From: Neoceratodus forsteri
Taxonomy: Eukaryota > Chordata > Ceratodontiformes > Ceratodontidae
Reading direction: 5' to 3'
Assembly: GCA_016271365.2 (NCBI GenBank)
Contig: CM057453.1
Location: 1,091,815,001-1,091,879,000, forward strand
Length of the DNA stretch: 64,000 nucleotides
The stretch's first letter is position 1. The number at the start of each line of letters is the position of its first letter. Under the pieces are notes generated by a model. The model ran no database searches, was not told where the DNA came from, and saw nothing but the letters and a program-made list of their open reading frames with translations. Shown here piece by piece: positions 22,304-33,004 of the stretch. A program made the translations under genes and the position numbers.

Positions 22304-23810
22304 GCTTCGAGGCCCAGCAGGATACACAAGCTTTTGTGGCCTGTGCTGGTCCCTTCAGCCCTCCACATTGGAAGACTGTTACATTACGCCTGCCTCCTCT
22401 TAAGCCTCCCAGATGACAGCATCCTGCTGTTTGTTCCAAGGATTCCTGTAAGGCAGTTTCTGCAGTGGTGGGTTCGGTGGCGCAGCTTGGCACTTTTGAA
22501 GAGGATGCAGCCCAGGCTGTGGCGGGTGCGGCTCCAGTCTCCTCACTTCTACCGCTGGGCATGGATGTTCTTCATTCACCAGAATGCTCCAGGACTGATG
22601 CCAGTCCCTTCCTACCTTTGGAGAGGGCCCTTCTTGAGGGTCCAAATCTTCTCAGGCCTTTAAATCTAAGAAGATCCGTCATGGGACCAGGAGCAGGCAC
22701 ACTCTTCCCGCTCCCACGATTCTACCTGTGGCTTGACAGCTGTCAAGCAGTCTGCTTAGGCCGATGCTTTCTTTGTTCTGTCCAGGCCACCGACCCTTCT
22801 GTGTCCCCTTCAGGGCCTATCTGTCGAGACGCAGGTCGACCAGCCGGCTGAGATTTTTCTTGATCTGGCTGACCCGCTATTAGAGGACGATGGGGTGGAC
22901 TCGTGTTTGAGGACCCTGGTCCTCTTGGCCCTCTCTCCAGAGGGGTTAGATAAGCCTGTCAATCCGGGTTGTCGCCCCTAGGGAGATTAACTCCTCGGTG
23001 GTTCCTCGGGGCCTGGCTCTGGTTGATCACATGGTGCCTTTCCCGTGCTTCCTCCCCGATGATCGTTGTCAGTCGAGGTGTCAGTCTAGCTCCTAGTTAA
23101 GAGCTAGTGAATCTCAGTGTTCCCACTCTCGGCCGTCGACCAAGAAGTACCATTGGCACGTGTAATAATCCTCATCTTTGGACAAAGACAGGCTGCACCG
23201 CAAATTGCATCATCATTATGAAGAGCTGGTGAAGCAGCAGTGGATCCTCAGCCATGGCCAAGCCCTGCCTCAGCCTCCGGTGCTCCTATGGTTGCCTCCA
23301 CCAAGGCCTGCTCCAGTTACACCAGTTGAGCCTACGCCGGCTTCTCCTCCCATTCAGGTGGAGCCCCCACAGCCCTTGCACGGGGACCTGTCCAAGGCTG
23401 CCTGCCCAGCTTCTGGTCTCCTCGGTCTGCTCCCCATCAAAATTACCCTTTCGGATAAGCCCCGAGTTGTCCAAGGGAAGTCTGGGTCACAGGCAGTGTT
23501 CAAGGAGTCCTTGGATTAAGAGGACTCCTCCACTCACTTCCTTCGGACTCTGGCCTTTGACTGAGGGCCCACTGAGGAGCTTGACACTGAGCACGGACTG
23601 GTCTCCTTCGGGGCCTTGCTCTGACTGATCTCAGAGTCCATTGGGATCCCATTGGAGTCGGTTCAGAAGCGGGCCAAGTGTCCGCTGACTGAAGTCCTGG
23701 ACAGGGCTGACTCCCCGCGGGGGTTGCCTTTCCTGGTGCTTGAAGCCATTCTCGGTTCTGGTCTCGAGCTGTGGCAATGTCCAGCCTCTTGCCTGGCACC
23801 TGTGCACAAA
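22150..23810 (+). pseudogene. B2 gag
   Basis: Family-B gag with the N-terminal finger region expanded and destroyed by a GT microsatellite. After it the frame continues in pieces: a DKDRLHRKLHHHYEELVKQQW helix near 23178-23240, a Pro-rich linker, then VQKRAKCPLTEVLDRADSPRGLPF and ELWQCPASC at 23652-23800. It ends at the junction with D. The order matches B1 and B6. Confidence 0.75.
22258..22301. repeat. (GT)n microsatellite
   Basis: About 22 uninterrupted GT units with a shorter impure GT tract just before. It lies inside the B2 gag finger region. It generates a spurious poly-Val/Cys or His-Thr open frame in several reading frames. Confidence 0.95.
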
Positions 23811-23812
23811 AA

Positions 23813-23893
23813 CAGTCTCTTTGCATACAAATTCTAAATTTCTGCCGAGGGTGGTATCAGAATTTACCCAGAACCAAGTGATACGCTTTCGTG
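23813..23893 (+). pseudogene. D YR, 80-bp middle fragment
   Basis: Reads the equivalent of LHTNPKFLPKVLSEFALNQ in a broken frame (gcatacaaattctaaatttctgcc...acccagaaccaagtgata). The same block is at about 39125-39185 in A4 and 1770-1830 in A1. It sits between the end of B2 and the start of F. Confidence 0.75.
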
Positions 23894-23963
23894 CTTGTTT
23901 TTTTATCAAATTTTATTAAATGAACTTGTATTACAAACACCACCAGTCTAGAAAAACCAAACA

Positions 23964-24143
23964 TTCTTACCCCAGGAGTCCTTCACCATCAGTAACTTTA
24001 GCAGTTTGCTAGTTAAGTGCAGCTGCCCCAGAGGTATGCCTTTAAGAGAATTTTATTTAAATAGACTGTGGGCAATAGCCAATCAAAAAGAAGGAGGGGG
24101 AGTGAGCTAGGTGAGAGCTGTTGAAGGCTTCAGAATTTTTTTC
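23964..24143 (+). repeat. C left inverted terminal repeat
   Basis: From ttcttaccccaggagtcc to the start of the leader. It matches the reverse complement of 29308-29472 over about 165 bp, with small differences. The leader after it (24144-24806) holds no gene. Confidence 0.85.
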
Positions 24144-24560
24144 TCCGCTGGACTGAGCAACATTGCACCTGAGGTGCCTCTCAGCTTTCCTTGTTGACAG
24201 CCTCCTAGCGCTTATCTGGGTAAAGTTTTCCTCATAATTCATTTTCTATAGTGTGCTGAGTAAAAGTTTAACATTTTTGTTAGCGCCACACTAATTTTCT
24301 ATTTTTAGAGCAGCTGCGCTTTTTTGACTTTAGCTTTACGGTGCTTAATTTCGATGGCTCCTCGCTTTTTTAACCTAATTCTTGAAGGAACCACCGAATA
24401 TGGGACAGTTGCCTTGTTTATTACCTCAGACTTCACATGTTTTACCGCGAGGCACCCATTTGGAATTTAAACTTCAACAGTGCTGGGGGTTTCTCTGAGG
24501 ATTGACAATTACAGAGAAACACATTTGTAAATAAACCGGACCTAAGGTGTTATCTGTCAC

Positions 24561-24745
24561 AGGACTGTCTGGTGGCATTCAACAGAGATCTGTGCGCAGT
24601 TGACCAGTATTACTGGGCTTTCTATTAAGATTGGCACTGGTATAGATACCAGTACTACAAAACAAAGAAAAAGGCACTTAAAATTGACAGAGTTAATTGA
24701 CTGGGGCAGGACTGGCTGGTGGCATTTCACAGAAACCTGCACTTG
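24561..24745. repeat. Direct repeat pair in the C leader
   Basis: aggactgtctggtggcattc-acagagatctg (24561 on) and aggactggctggtggcattt-acagaaacctg (24709 on) are about 147 bp apart, just upstream of gag. The sequence between contains a partly complementary ggcactggtatagataccagtac. Confidence 0.6.
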
Positions 24746-24815
24746 GTTCGTAAGGTCCAGGACTTGGTTTTACTTTGCTTAAATTGGCAACATAGCAAAC
24801 AAACCTTTGATCATT

Positions 24816-26165
24816 ATGGCTGAGGATAAATCAAAGGCTTCCGATGAGGGGCCATGTAACAATACTAACAATAAAAATGTAAGCAGAGGTGTTGAGGAAC
24901 TCTCCAGATCCCAGCCAAAAAATAAAGCTTCCAAAGATGAAGTTCCTCACAAATTGAAAAATAATAAAAGTGACGAAAAAAGGAAGATTGATCAAGCCGC
25001 CAACGAAGTGGCTAAAAAGAAACTGTCAAGACAAAAATGCTCTTGTTGTTCTTAGGAAAGCCAGTAGCGAGACAAGACAGCTTAAAGCATACAGAAAAAA
25101 CAAGTCACATACAACCAAAGCCTGCGCAGGATCTTCCATCTGTGCAGGATATGGCAAAAGCATTGCAACTCTTCCAGACTCTTCAAAAGATGGGTCCTAT
25201 ATTTACTGGGGCTGGCAAGTACTCTTCCACAGTTCTCTCCTCAGTAGACTATGAGGGTGACGCAGATGACTAAGAACATTTTTATGATGCCACTGACATG
25301 GATTTTGAGGGCCTTGAGCCCCATCAGTCCCCAGACCATCCATTCGGGGCCCCCGGGGGACCAGGAGGATCCCTCCTCTATGTTTACATTTATACAAAAT
25401 ATGCTAGACACCCTGGACCTCCCTGTGCAGGAGCCCAACCAGGATGTCGATGAAGATTATAGGGAGATGAGAGGTCTTTCAACCCCCAAGACCCTGATCG
25501 TCTCTATCTGTAATGCGTTCAGGAGAAATACCATGGAAGTGCTTCAAAACCCCACTTCTGTGAGAGGGGTTGACAAATGAATTGAGAGAAAATATAGATT
25601 GTCTAGAAATGGTAGAGTTCCTGTCTGTACACCCTAGCCACGAGAGTATAGTGCAGCAGGCAGCTTGTGAGAAAGCTGGAGTCTCCCTGTCCCCCTTGCC
25701 TCCAGACAAGGACTCCCAAGAAAATTGACTTTATAGCAAAGCTAATGTATGCCACAGCCTCCCTGCTTCTCAGACTTTCTTCGTACATAGCATTCACAGC
25801 CAAATATCAGAAAGCCCTATGGAAGTCTGTCCTGGCCATTGCCTGCAATGGGTCAGATTCTATGGTGCAGGAGCTGGTGGGTATGACAAAAACTGCCCTG
25901 GAAGCTACCAAGTACCAGTTTCACATGGCAGATGACAATGATGCAGCCTCTAGGGCGATGGCCCATGCCATCTCTCTGAGACGCTTCGCCTGGCTTAGAA
26001 TGACCAGTCTAACCACAGACACCCAGACCAAAGCCATGGATTTCCCCTGTGCCCAAACCGTGTTTGGTTACAGAACCACTGACTACATGAAAAAGTTGAT
26101 GAGTACAAGGCCTCCTGGCAGAGCCACTAGTCCAAAGCTAAGCCCACCACCCCAGTCCCTCATTA
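24816..26165 (+). pseudogene. C gag
   Basis: Start placed at the ATG at 24816 (MAEDKSKASDEG); an in-frame ATG lies nine bases upstream. The N-terminal part is Lys/Asn-rich and ends at a stop at 25053 after RQKCSCCS. The middle has an acidic stretch. The open part 25667-26165 has the conserved core KYQKALWKSVLAIA, ASRAMAHAISLRRFAWLRM and DTQTKAMDFPCAQTVFG. It lacks the Cys/His N-terminal finger seen in families A and B, unless CSCC is its relic. Two or three frame changes are needed. Confidence 0.8.
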
Positions 26166-28000
26166 CGTCTGATAAGTGGGTGCTGGAGATAATGGAGAAG
26201 GGTCTTCCACTAAAGTTCAAGCAGATGCCAGACCTCAAGCGTGCTACCCAAGACCTCTTTCTCCTACACAGGTCCCACTGTTGGAATTGGAGGTACAAAA
26301 CCTTCTGGCTTTACGAGAAGTGGAGAGGGTCCCCGCCCACCAAAAGGGCAAGGCCCTCTATTCCAGATATTTTCTGACACACAAGAAAACTGGGGAGTGG
26401 CGACCTATCTTAGATTTCAGATATTTAAACAAACATCTGGAAAAAAAAATTCAGAATGGTCACTCTTGTTACTGGTCATACAGTCTTTACAGCAGGGAGA
26501 CTGGCTAGCCTCCCTTGAATTAAAGGACGCGTACTTCCACATACCCATAAGGAGATCTCACAGGACGTTTCTCAGATTCAAACTTCCTTCAGGTCACTAT
26601 CAGTTCGCCGCAATGCCCTTCGGTTTGTCCCTTGCCCCAATAGTCTTTACCAGCTGCCTCGCAGTGGTAGCAGCACACCTCAGGAGACTGGGGGTTGCTG
26701 TTTACTCCTATCTGGATAACTGGCTCATAGTAGCAAAGTCCCCTTACTAGGTCAGCGAGTCCCTTTCCCTTACAGAATGTACTCTGGAGTCTCTGGGTTT
26801 CCTGATAAATCTAAAGAAATCTCACCTGGAACCAACCCAGCTGCTCACCTTCATAGGGGCCCAGCTGGACACTCAGAAAGCATATGCTTTCCTCCCACAG
26901 GTAAGAATTCAGAGTTTCCTTTTGGTGGCAGATTCTTTCGTCTGGGGACAGCCAAGTCCAGCCAGACATTTTCTCAAAGTTCTGGGATACATGGCTTCTA
27001 CAACTGCAGTGGTCCCAGGAGTCGGGTACAGGATGTGACTCCAGCAAACCTACCTATGAGTTCGCTGGTCTCAGAGAAGCAACAACTTTCAAAGTTGATA
27101 CCCATAACAGAGCAGTTCCTCCAAAACCTGTTGTGGTGGAAGAACCCTGCTAATTTACAGGCAGGGGTTCCCTTCCAAGCTCCGCTTCCCACAAAGGTGA
27201 TCACCACAGATGCCTCCCTCTTGTTGTGGGGAGTACATCTGGACAGTGCCTTAGTAAGCAGCACCTGGATTCTCAGAGTTACAGTTGCGCATAAATCTCT
27301 TGGCACTCGGAGCAATCTTTTAGCTCTCAAATCTTTCACTTCCAGCATAAAAGGGCAGGTGGTTCAAATTTGTGAACAAACACTACCACTGCAATGTTTT
27401 ATATAAAGAAGCAGGATGGTACCAAATCAGGAATACTCTGTTCGAAGCTCTGAAGCGCTGGTTTCTATCCTTCTCCCTGGGAGTCACCCTCTCAGCTATT
27501 CACCTTCCAGGCAAGCACAATACCCTGGCAGATGCTGAATCGCGCCAGTCAAGGCCAAATGGACCTTGAACAAGCAAGTACTAGCCACAGTGTTCAGGCA
27601 GTAGGACACACCAGAAGTGGACCTGTTTGCCTTTCCCCTCAATTTTCAGCTTCTTCAGTACTATTGCAGGCCCTCAGTCCTGGGAACGTGTCCTCTGGAT
27701 GCCCTGATCATGGACTGGTCAGGGAGGTTTCTATATGCTTTCCCTCCCTTTCCCCTAATACTCAGGGTTTTGCTGAAACTTGGACAAGAGCCTGCATCAA
27801 TGATCCTGGTGGCTGTGGATTGGCCCAGGCAAGCCTGGTACCCTCTCCATCTCTGTGTCCTGCATCGGGCTAGTTGCTTGCCTCCAGCTCACTTCCTGCT
27901 GACCCTTTCTCAGTCAGGAGCGCAGTATCCAGACATACCCTCTTCACCTCAAGGCCTGGTTCTTGAGGAGGTAGAGTTTCCATCCTCACAGTACTCTTAA
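26166..28000 (+). pseudogene. C pol: RT, RNase H, MT-like region
   Basis: Begins SDKWVLEIMEKGLPLKFKQ. RT fingers: YFLTHKKTGEWRPILDFRYLNKHL near 26370-26440. Palm at 26500-26745: LELKDAYFHIPIRRSHRTFLRF, MPFGLSLAPIVFTSC and YLDNWLIVA. RNase H starts at about 27200 with TTDASLLLWGVHL and ends LPGKHNTLADAESRQ. The MT-like block at 27617-28000 keeps DWSGRFLYAFPPFPLILRVLLKL and ILVAVDWPRQAWYP. The catalytic box has Asn after Asp (YLDN), as in A4 and A5, while A2 and B4 have YLDD. Three to four frame changes. Confidence 0.85.
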
Positions 28001-28009
28001 CAAGTCCTT

Positions 28010-29020
28010 AAGATACTGAGGATGGCTAAAAAAACAAACACTAAGAAGACTTATGCAACCAAATGGAAAAGATTTTCCCTCTGGTGCAGGAGCAAAAAAG
28101 TTGAACCCATTTCAGCTTCAGACCCTCAGCTGCCAGATTACCTGGTGCACTTACAGGCATCAGGCTTGAAACCATCTTCCCTCAAGCTACACCTGGGACA
28201 ATTTCGGCCTACCTTTCGGTGGGAAAGAAAGTCATTTTTTCCCCATGCCATATTTAAGCAGTTTTTCAAAGGCCTCTTGCGCCTCCAGCCTCCAGTCAGG
28301 GAGCCTGTTCCTCCTTTGAGCCTGAACCTTTGCATAGACAGGTTCATGAAACCACCCTTTGAGCCTATGTCCCTGCCCACATGAAGTTTGTAACCTAGAA
28401 GACAGTCTTACTGGTAGCCATTACCTCTGCCAGGAGGATTTCAGAGCTACAGGCCCTGTGCACTGAGCCAAATTACATCATCGCATACATTGATAAAGTT
28501 GAGCTTAGGACAAATAGGAAATTTCTGCCAAAAGTGGTTTCAGAGTTCCACTTAAACCAGTCCTTTACTCTGCTTGTCATCTTTACTGAGGAATCTACTC
28601 CTGGCAAGCAAACACTCCAGAGCTTGGCTGTCAAAAGAGACATCTTTTATTACCTAGAGCATACTAGACAGTCCAGAGGCTCTTCCAGTCAGTTGTTCCT
28701 CACCTACGGGCATGTAGGCAGAGGAAGACCAGCTACCAAGAGAACTATTTCTCGGTTATTCTCTTGTATTAGATTCTGCTATGAGAAAGCTGGTCACCAA
28801 CCTCCAGTGGGGCTCAGGGCCCACTCCACCAGGAGCACTGCAGCCTCGCTTGCAGCAGCAAGAGACAGTCCCCTCCTGGATGTCTGCAAAGCAACTACCG
28901 GAAAATCGGTGCACACTTGGAAGTGCAGACCAGATCTGATGCCAAATTTGGCAGGGCAGTTCTGCAGAGCCTTTTTCCTAAGTAGGTTCTCTGCCCACCT
29001 CCCACTCAGTACTGCTCGGT
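28010..29020 (+). pseudogene. C tyrosine recombinase
   Basis: 28022-28384: KKTYATKWKRFSLWCRSKKVEP and KPSSLKLHLGQ, ending MKPPFEPM then a stop. The next frame contains SARRISELQALC near 28427. 28534-29022 is open: KFLPKVV/SEFHLNQSFT, RAHSTRSTAASLAAARDSP (HxxR box intact). A frame disturbance lies at the catalytic Tyr: the open frame gives VHTWKCRPDL, while the neighbouring frame resumes the expected RSDAKFGRAVLQSL. The Tyr codon itself is not found. Confidence 0.85.
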
Positions 29021-29033
29021 AGTCTTCTAAAGT

Positions 29034-29472
29034 TACTGATGCTGAAGGACTCCTGGGGTAAGAAGAAAAAATTACTCACTACAGTAATCCTCTTTCTTAC
29101 AAGGGGTCCTTTAGTATCAATAAGCTCCCACCCTTCCTCCCCGGTTCACCTGTCTGAGAAGGGCTCTTTATCACACCTCTTACCAAATTTGGAGTTTCTT
29201 GATTAGTTTTTAACTCGTGGTGTTCCTGCTTCCACTTTTGTGGACATTTGCATGTTTTTTGAATCCTGTTGATTCTTTTTCGGGGCATGTGCCCTTGTTT
29301 TCCTTCGAAAAAAATTCTGAAGCTTTCAGCAACTCTCACTCAGCTCACTCCCCCTCCTGTTTTTTGATTGACTATTGCCCAAAGTTCATTTAAATAAAAT
29401 TCTTTTAAAGGCAGACCTCCGTGGCAGTTGCACCTAGCCAGCTAACTGCTAAAGTTACTGATGCTAAAGGAC
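29034..29472 (+). repeat. C internal complementary region and right ITR
   Basis: ICR 29034-29125: gaaggactcctggggtaagaag ... cagtaatcctctttcttacaaggggtcctttagtatcaat. The first half is the complement of the left end (23964-23990). The second is the complement of the right end, whose last 38 bases lie beyond LINE1. Right ITR 29308-29472. Confidence 0.85.
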
Positions 29473-31927
29473 ATAGATACATACACAGATACATAGACAG
29501 TGTCGGCAGATAAGGGCCTATGGCCCACCTAGTCTGCCCATTTGAGCTTGTAAGTTCAGTTTGTTTTCCTAGAAGTCTATTTCCCCTTACCCCTGACCTC
29601 TAGAATTCCTTTATATCTATCCCATGCATTCTTAAATCCCGTGATTGTTTCAGCCCCCACCACTTCCTCTGGCAGGGTGTTCCACTTGTCCACCACCCGT
29701 TCTGTGAAGAAATTCTTTCTCATGTTTCCTCTGAATCGTCCTCCCTCCAACTTCATCCCATGCCCTCTAGTCCTGAAACATCTTTTTCGCTTAAAAATAG
29801 TGTTTTCCTGCACCCTGTTCCTCCCTGTAAGATACTTGTATGTCTCTATCATATCCCCTCTCCTCCTCTCCTCCAGGGAGTACATGTTCAGTTCCTTCAA
29901 CCTGTCTTCATAGGACTTGTGATGCAACCCATGCACCATCTTTGTTGCCCTCCTCTGAACCTTCTCTACCCTGTCTATGTCCTACGTAGGTATGGTCTCC
30001 AGAACTGTACACTGTACTCCAGGTGGGGCCTCACTAGTGTCTTGTATAGCGGAATTATGACCTCCTTTTCCTGCTGGTGATGCCCTGCCTATACATCCCA
30101 GCATCCTATTTGCTTTACCTGATGCCTTGTCACACTGTTTCCCTTACCTTGGAGGTCATCAGAGATGACAACCCCAAGATCCCTTTCCTGCTTGGTGCAT
30201 GCTATATCCTCACCCCCAACTGATATATTGTGCCAGGTTTTTGTGCCCCATATGCATTATTTGCACTTCTTTTGCATTGAATTTCAACTGCCAAACCCTT
30301 GACCATTCTTCAAGTTTCTGCAGGTCCCTTCTCATTCTGTCTACACCCTCTGGTGTGTCTACTCTGTTACAGAGCTTTGTGTCATCAGCGAACAGTGAAA
30401 TTCTGCCTTCTATATCCTGTGCAATGTCACTGATGAAGATGTTGAATAGGACCGGTCCCAGCACTGATCCCTGTGGTACCCCACTGGTCACTCTTCCTCT
30501 GTGGGTGACAGCCATTTACCACCACCCTCTGTGTCCTGCCACCCAGCCAGTTACCTACCCACCACACTACTGTCCTGCCCACACCCATATTCCCCAGTTT
30601 GTGTAATAGTCTTCTATGTGGCACAGTGTCAAAGGCCTTGCTGAAGTCCAGATAGGCCATGTCCACTGCCCTCCCCTGATCCACCTCCCTAGTCACCCAG
30701 TCAAAAAATTCAATGAGGTTGGTCTGACATGACCTCCCCCTGGTGAAACCATGCTGCCTTGGGTCCTGTAGTCCATTGACAACCAGATGTTCCACCAATC
30801 TCTCCTTCAGTAGTGCTTCCATGATCTTTCCCACTACGAGGTGAGGCTGACTGGTCTGTAGTTCCTGCTTCCTCTTTGTTCCCACTTTTGTATAAGGGGA
30901 CTATATCTGCTGTCCTCCAGTCTTTGGTACCTCCCTGTTTCCAGTGATTGGCTGAACAGGATAGCCAGAGGTTCAGCCACCACCTCTTAGTTCTTTAAGG
31001 ACCCTGGGTGCACCCCATCTGGCCCCATTGCTTTATCAGCTCTTATTACTTCCAGTTCCTTCAGGACCCTTTCTCGTGTAAAGGACTTGTGTCCATTTCT
31101 GCACCATTCTCACCCTTGTACTCCTTCAGACCCATTACCTCCTCTTCCTTAGTAAAGACTGAGCAGAAATACCTGTTCAATATGTCAGCTTTACTGTTGT
31201 CATCCTCCACGGCTCCCATCCTCCCCTTCAGTCTCACTATCCCTCCCTTTGTCCTTCTTTTTTCACTTATGTACCTGTAAAAGGTTTTGTCCCCTTTAAC
31301 CACTGATTTTGCAATGTGTTCTTCTGTCTGAGCTTTGGCTTTCCTTACTGACTTCCCTGCCTCCCTTTGTTTCTCCTGGTACTTCTCCCTATCCCCTTCT
31401 TCCTGTGTCTTTTTATATTGCCTGAATGCAATCTTTTTGGCTTTCACTTTCTTTGCTACCTCTTTGGAAAACCATAATGGTCTCCTCTTTCTTTTCCTCT
31501 TGCTAACCTGCTTAATGCATAATTCTGTTGTTCTTATAATCCCCATTTTAAATACTGCCCACTGTTCCTCAATCCCTGATTCCTGTCCCATCCCCTTAAT
31601 GCCTCTTTCAAGCATCTCCCCATTTTCCCAAAGTCTGCCCCCTAGAATCCAGGATACGTGTTTTTGTGTGGTTTGGTTCTGCTCTTTCTGTGATTTCAAA
31701 CCACAATGACTGGTGGTCACTGTTACCCAGGTGCTCCCCCACTGTTACCCCCATCACACTGTCCCTGTTTGTGAGCACAAGGTCCAGTATTGCCTTCTGC
31801 CGAGTTGGTTCCATGACCAGTTGCTTGAGGAAGGCACCCTGAAGGGAGTCCAGGATAAATCTGCTCCTAGTTGATGCTGCTGCTGGGATGCTCCAGTCCA
31901 CGTCTGGTATATTGAAGTCTCCAACCA
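29473..31927 (-). mobile_element. LINE1: 5'-truncated CR1/L2-type LINE
   Basis: A non-LTR retrotransposon on the minus strand, inserted in the right terminus of C between aggac (29468-29472) and aggac (31927-31931); the 5 bp may be a short target duplication or microhomology. Its 3' end is at the left and consists of a degenerate tatgtatct microsatellite, followed inward by a region related to cccacctagtctgccc. It starts within the endonuclease domain, so about 1 kb or more of the 5' end is missing. The conserved C-terminus NFFTERVVDKWNTLPEEVV is typical of CR1-clade LINEs. Confidence 0.9.
29577..31920 (-). pseudogene. LINE1 ORF2: endonuclease C-terminus, RT, C-terminal domain
   Basis: Read on the minus strand: endonuclease end (GDFNIPDVDW, then LGNSDHQSLWFEI) at 31920-31690; a linker of basic helices FSKEVAKKVKAKKIAFRQYKK and FYRYISEKRRTKGG (31500-31240); RT with YLDFSKAFDTVPHRRLL (about 30650), [19 protein letters not shown] and the catalytic LFADDTKL (30490-30380); and the C-terminus at 29939-29577 (LNMYSLEERRRGDMIETYKYL, RGHGMKLEGGRFR, NFFTERVV). 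Frame changes near 31700, 31060, 30500 and 30200 make it non-functional. The protein would nick DNA and prime reverse transcription there. Confidence 0.9.
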
Positions 31928-31966
31928 GGACCCCTTGGAAGAAAGATTACTGCGGTAATTTTTTTC
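31928..31966 (+). repeat. Outer tip of the C right terminus, beyond LINE1
   Basis: ggaccccttggaagaaag-attactg...taattttttt is the reverse complement of the second half of the C ICR (29075-29107). This identifies it as the last bases of C, cut off by LINE1. Confidence 0.8.
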
Positions 31967-32530
31967 TTCCGACTGAATCTAGATGTACAAACCAGTACAA
32001 ATCCAACCCCCACCTAAGATGAACAACATAGCATTTTATACTGTATATGCAGCAATACTAAATAGGAAAAAAAACAAATTAGAATCAAACCAGTCTAAAA
32101 TTAACAAGAAAGATAATTATCCACAGTAGTAGTAATTAATATAAAGTTTAACCATAAGGGAGCCTGCAGAAGGAGAAACAAAGTAGATGAGGGTTATCTA
32201 TATCAGAAGGGTAAATTAAAGGAAACAAGACAGGATTTCAGGAACATTCTTACCTTGCCTTTCTGCAGAAAAGTAAAAAAAGGGGAAGCCAACGGGCTTG
32301 AAATTGCCCCCATTGAAGTCTTAACGAGGCAGTCACCTGCTCCATGACTAAAATTCTATGACAATTTTAAAGTCACAATTCTTTCAGTAGAATAGATGAA
32401 GACAGCCACAACTGCGTAATTACTTTAAGGGCAGCCGTCACGAAAATATTAAATATTGAGCCCCTCTACTACACATCCCAAAAGGAGGTAGTCCCAAAAT
32501 CGAGATTTGAAAATGAGAGGGAATGGGTGG

Positions 32531-32965
32531 GTAATGCCTTCCTGTGTATTGTCCTGAGCATGCTAACCAGAGTGAGGCACTACTCCTTACTTCAGATGTA
32601 CATAGAACACTGAGATACTGTTTTGAACGCACCAAGGACTGCAGGAAGTCTTCTCATCTTTTTGTCTCATTCGTCCCTGGAAAAGAGGGCACTCCTGTGT
32701 CTAAGCAGTGTTTGTCCAAATGGCTGGCACATTGTAATGTTCTGTAATTGGAAGTGCAGTAAGGAGCTTCCTGGTGCTGTTCATCGGCATTCGCAAGGGG
32801 TATGGCCACTTGTGTTGCTTATTTCAAAAATGTTCTTGCTGCTGACATACAGTATGTGCTGCAGCCACATGGAGCACTATTCACACTTTCACTAAACTTT
32901 ACAGTCTGGAAGTAGTCTCTCATAGACATGCTGGTTTTGGGCTTACTGTACTGCAGAGCCGCCTG
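32531..32965 (+). pseudogene. D tyrosine recombinase C-terminal part
   Basis: Resumes D: PEHANQSEALLLTSDVHRTLRYCFERTKD (read in pieces) and KEGTPVSKQCLSKWLAH at 32544-32747, matching A4 at 39200-39400. The HxxR box is damaged (cattcgcaaggggtatggcc). The catalytic Tyr equivalent is at ctttacagtctgg (about 32897-32909). Frameshifts separate the parts. Confidence 0.8.
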
Positions 32966-33004
32966 TCCAGATCAAATATCAGACTGTTATCCTCCCTGTT
33001 GCTT

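Larger units (their letters stand above)
21908..23812 (+). mobile_element. DIRS B2, gag-only deletion copy
   Basis: Begins with a family-B left terminus (ttccggggacgtggatatggtgcacaatccac), followed by the B ITR (cttgctggaaggtcttcag, cctgggtgg) and gag. It ends inside gag at about 23812, where the D YR sequence (gcatacaaattctaaatttctgcc) resumes. No pol, YR, ICR or right ITR is present. The clean return to D suggests a 3' deletion after insertion or integration of a truncated copy. The D bases between the two junctions (about 140 bp of YR) are also missing, which favours a deletion. Confidence 0.75.
23964..31966 (+). mobile_element. DIRS retrotransposon C, near-complete, split by LINE1
   Basis: A DIRS family distinct from A, B and D. 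ITRs of about 165 bp: 23979-24143 and 29308-29472, reverse complements with shared agtaactttagcag, gaattttatttaaat, gcaatag-caatcaaaaa and aggagggggagtgagct. The ICR at 29034-29125 carries complements of the outermost left bases (ctcctggggtaagaa) and right bases (ctttcttacaaggggtcc). The latter are found only after LINE1, at 31928-31966. Without LINE1 the element is about 5.5 kb. It has gag, pol and YR with relatively few breaks. Confidence 0.85.
23894..32530 (-). mobile_element. F: candidate antisense retrocopy, split by C
   Basis: Two pieces, 23894-23963 and 31967 to about 32530, lie between the D YR fragments and outside the C termini. Read on the minus strand, the far (left) end is atttaataaaatttgat followed by seven As, directly against D sequence. 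It therefore looks like an mRNA-type 3' end with a polyadenylation signal. The right piece is about 560 bp, AT-rich, with no long open frame. It could be a processed copy of a non-coding or 3'-UTR sequence. I see no clear target duplication. Confidence 0.45.

Noticed and set aside
22197..22562. 121-codon minus-strand frame with a His-Thr repeat
   Set aside because: The repeat comes from the GT microsatellite; the rest is antisense to the B2 gag.
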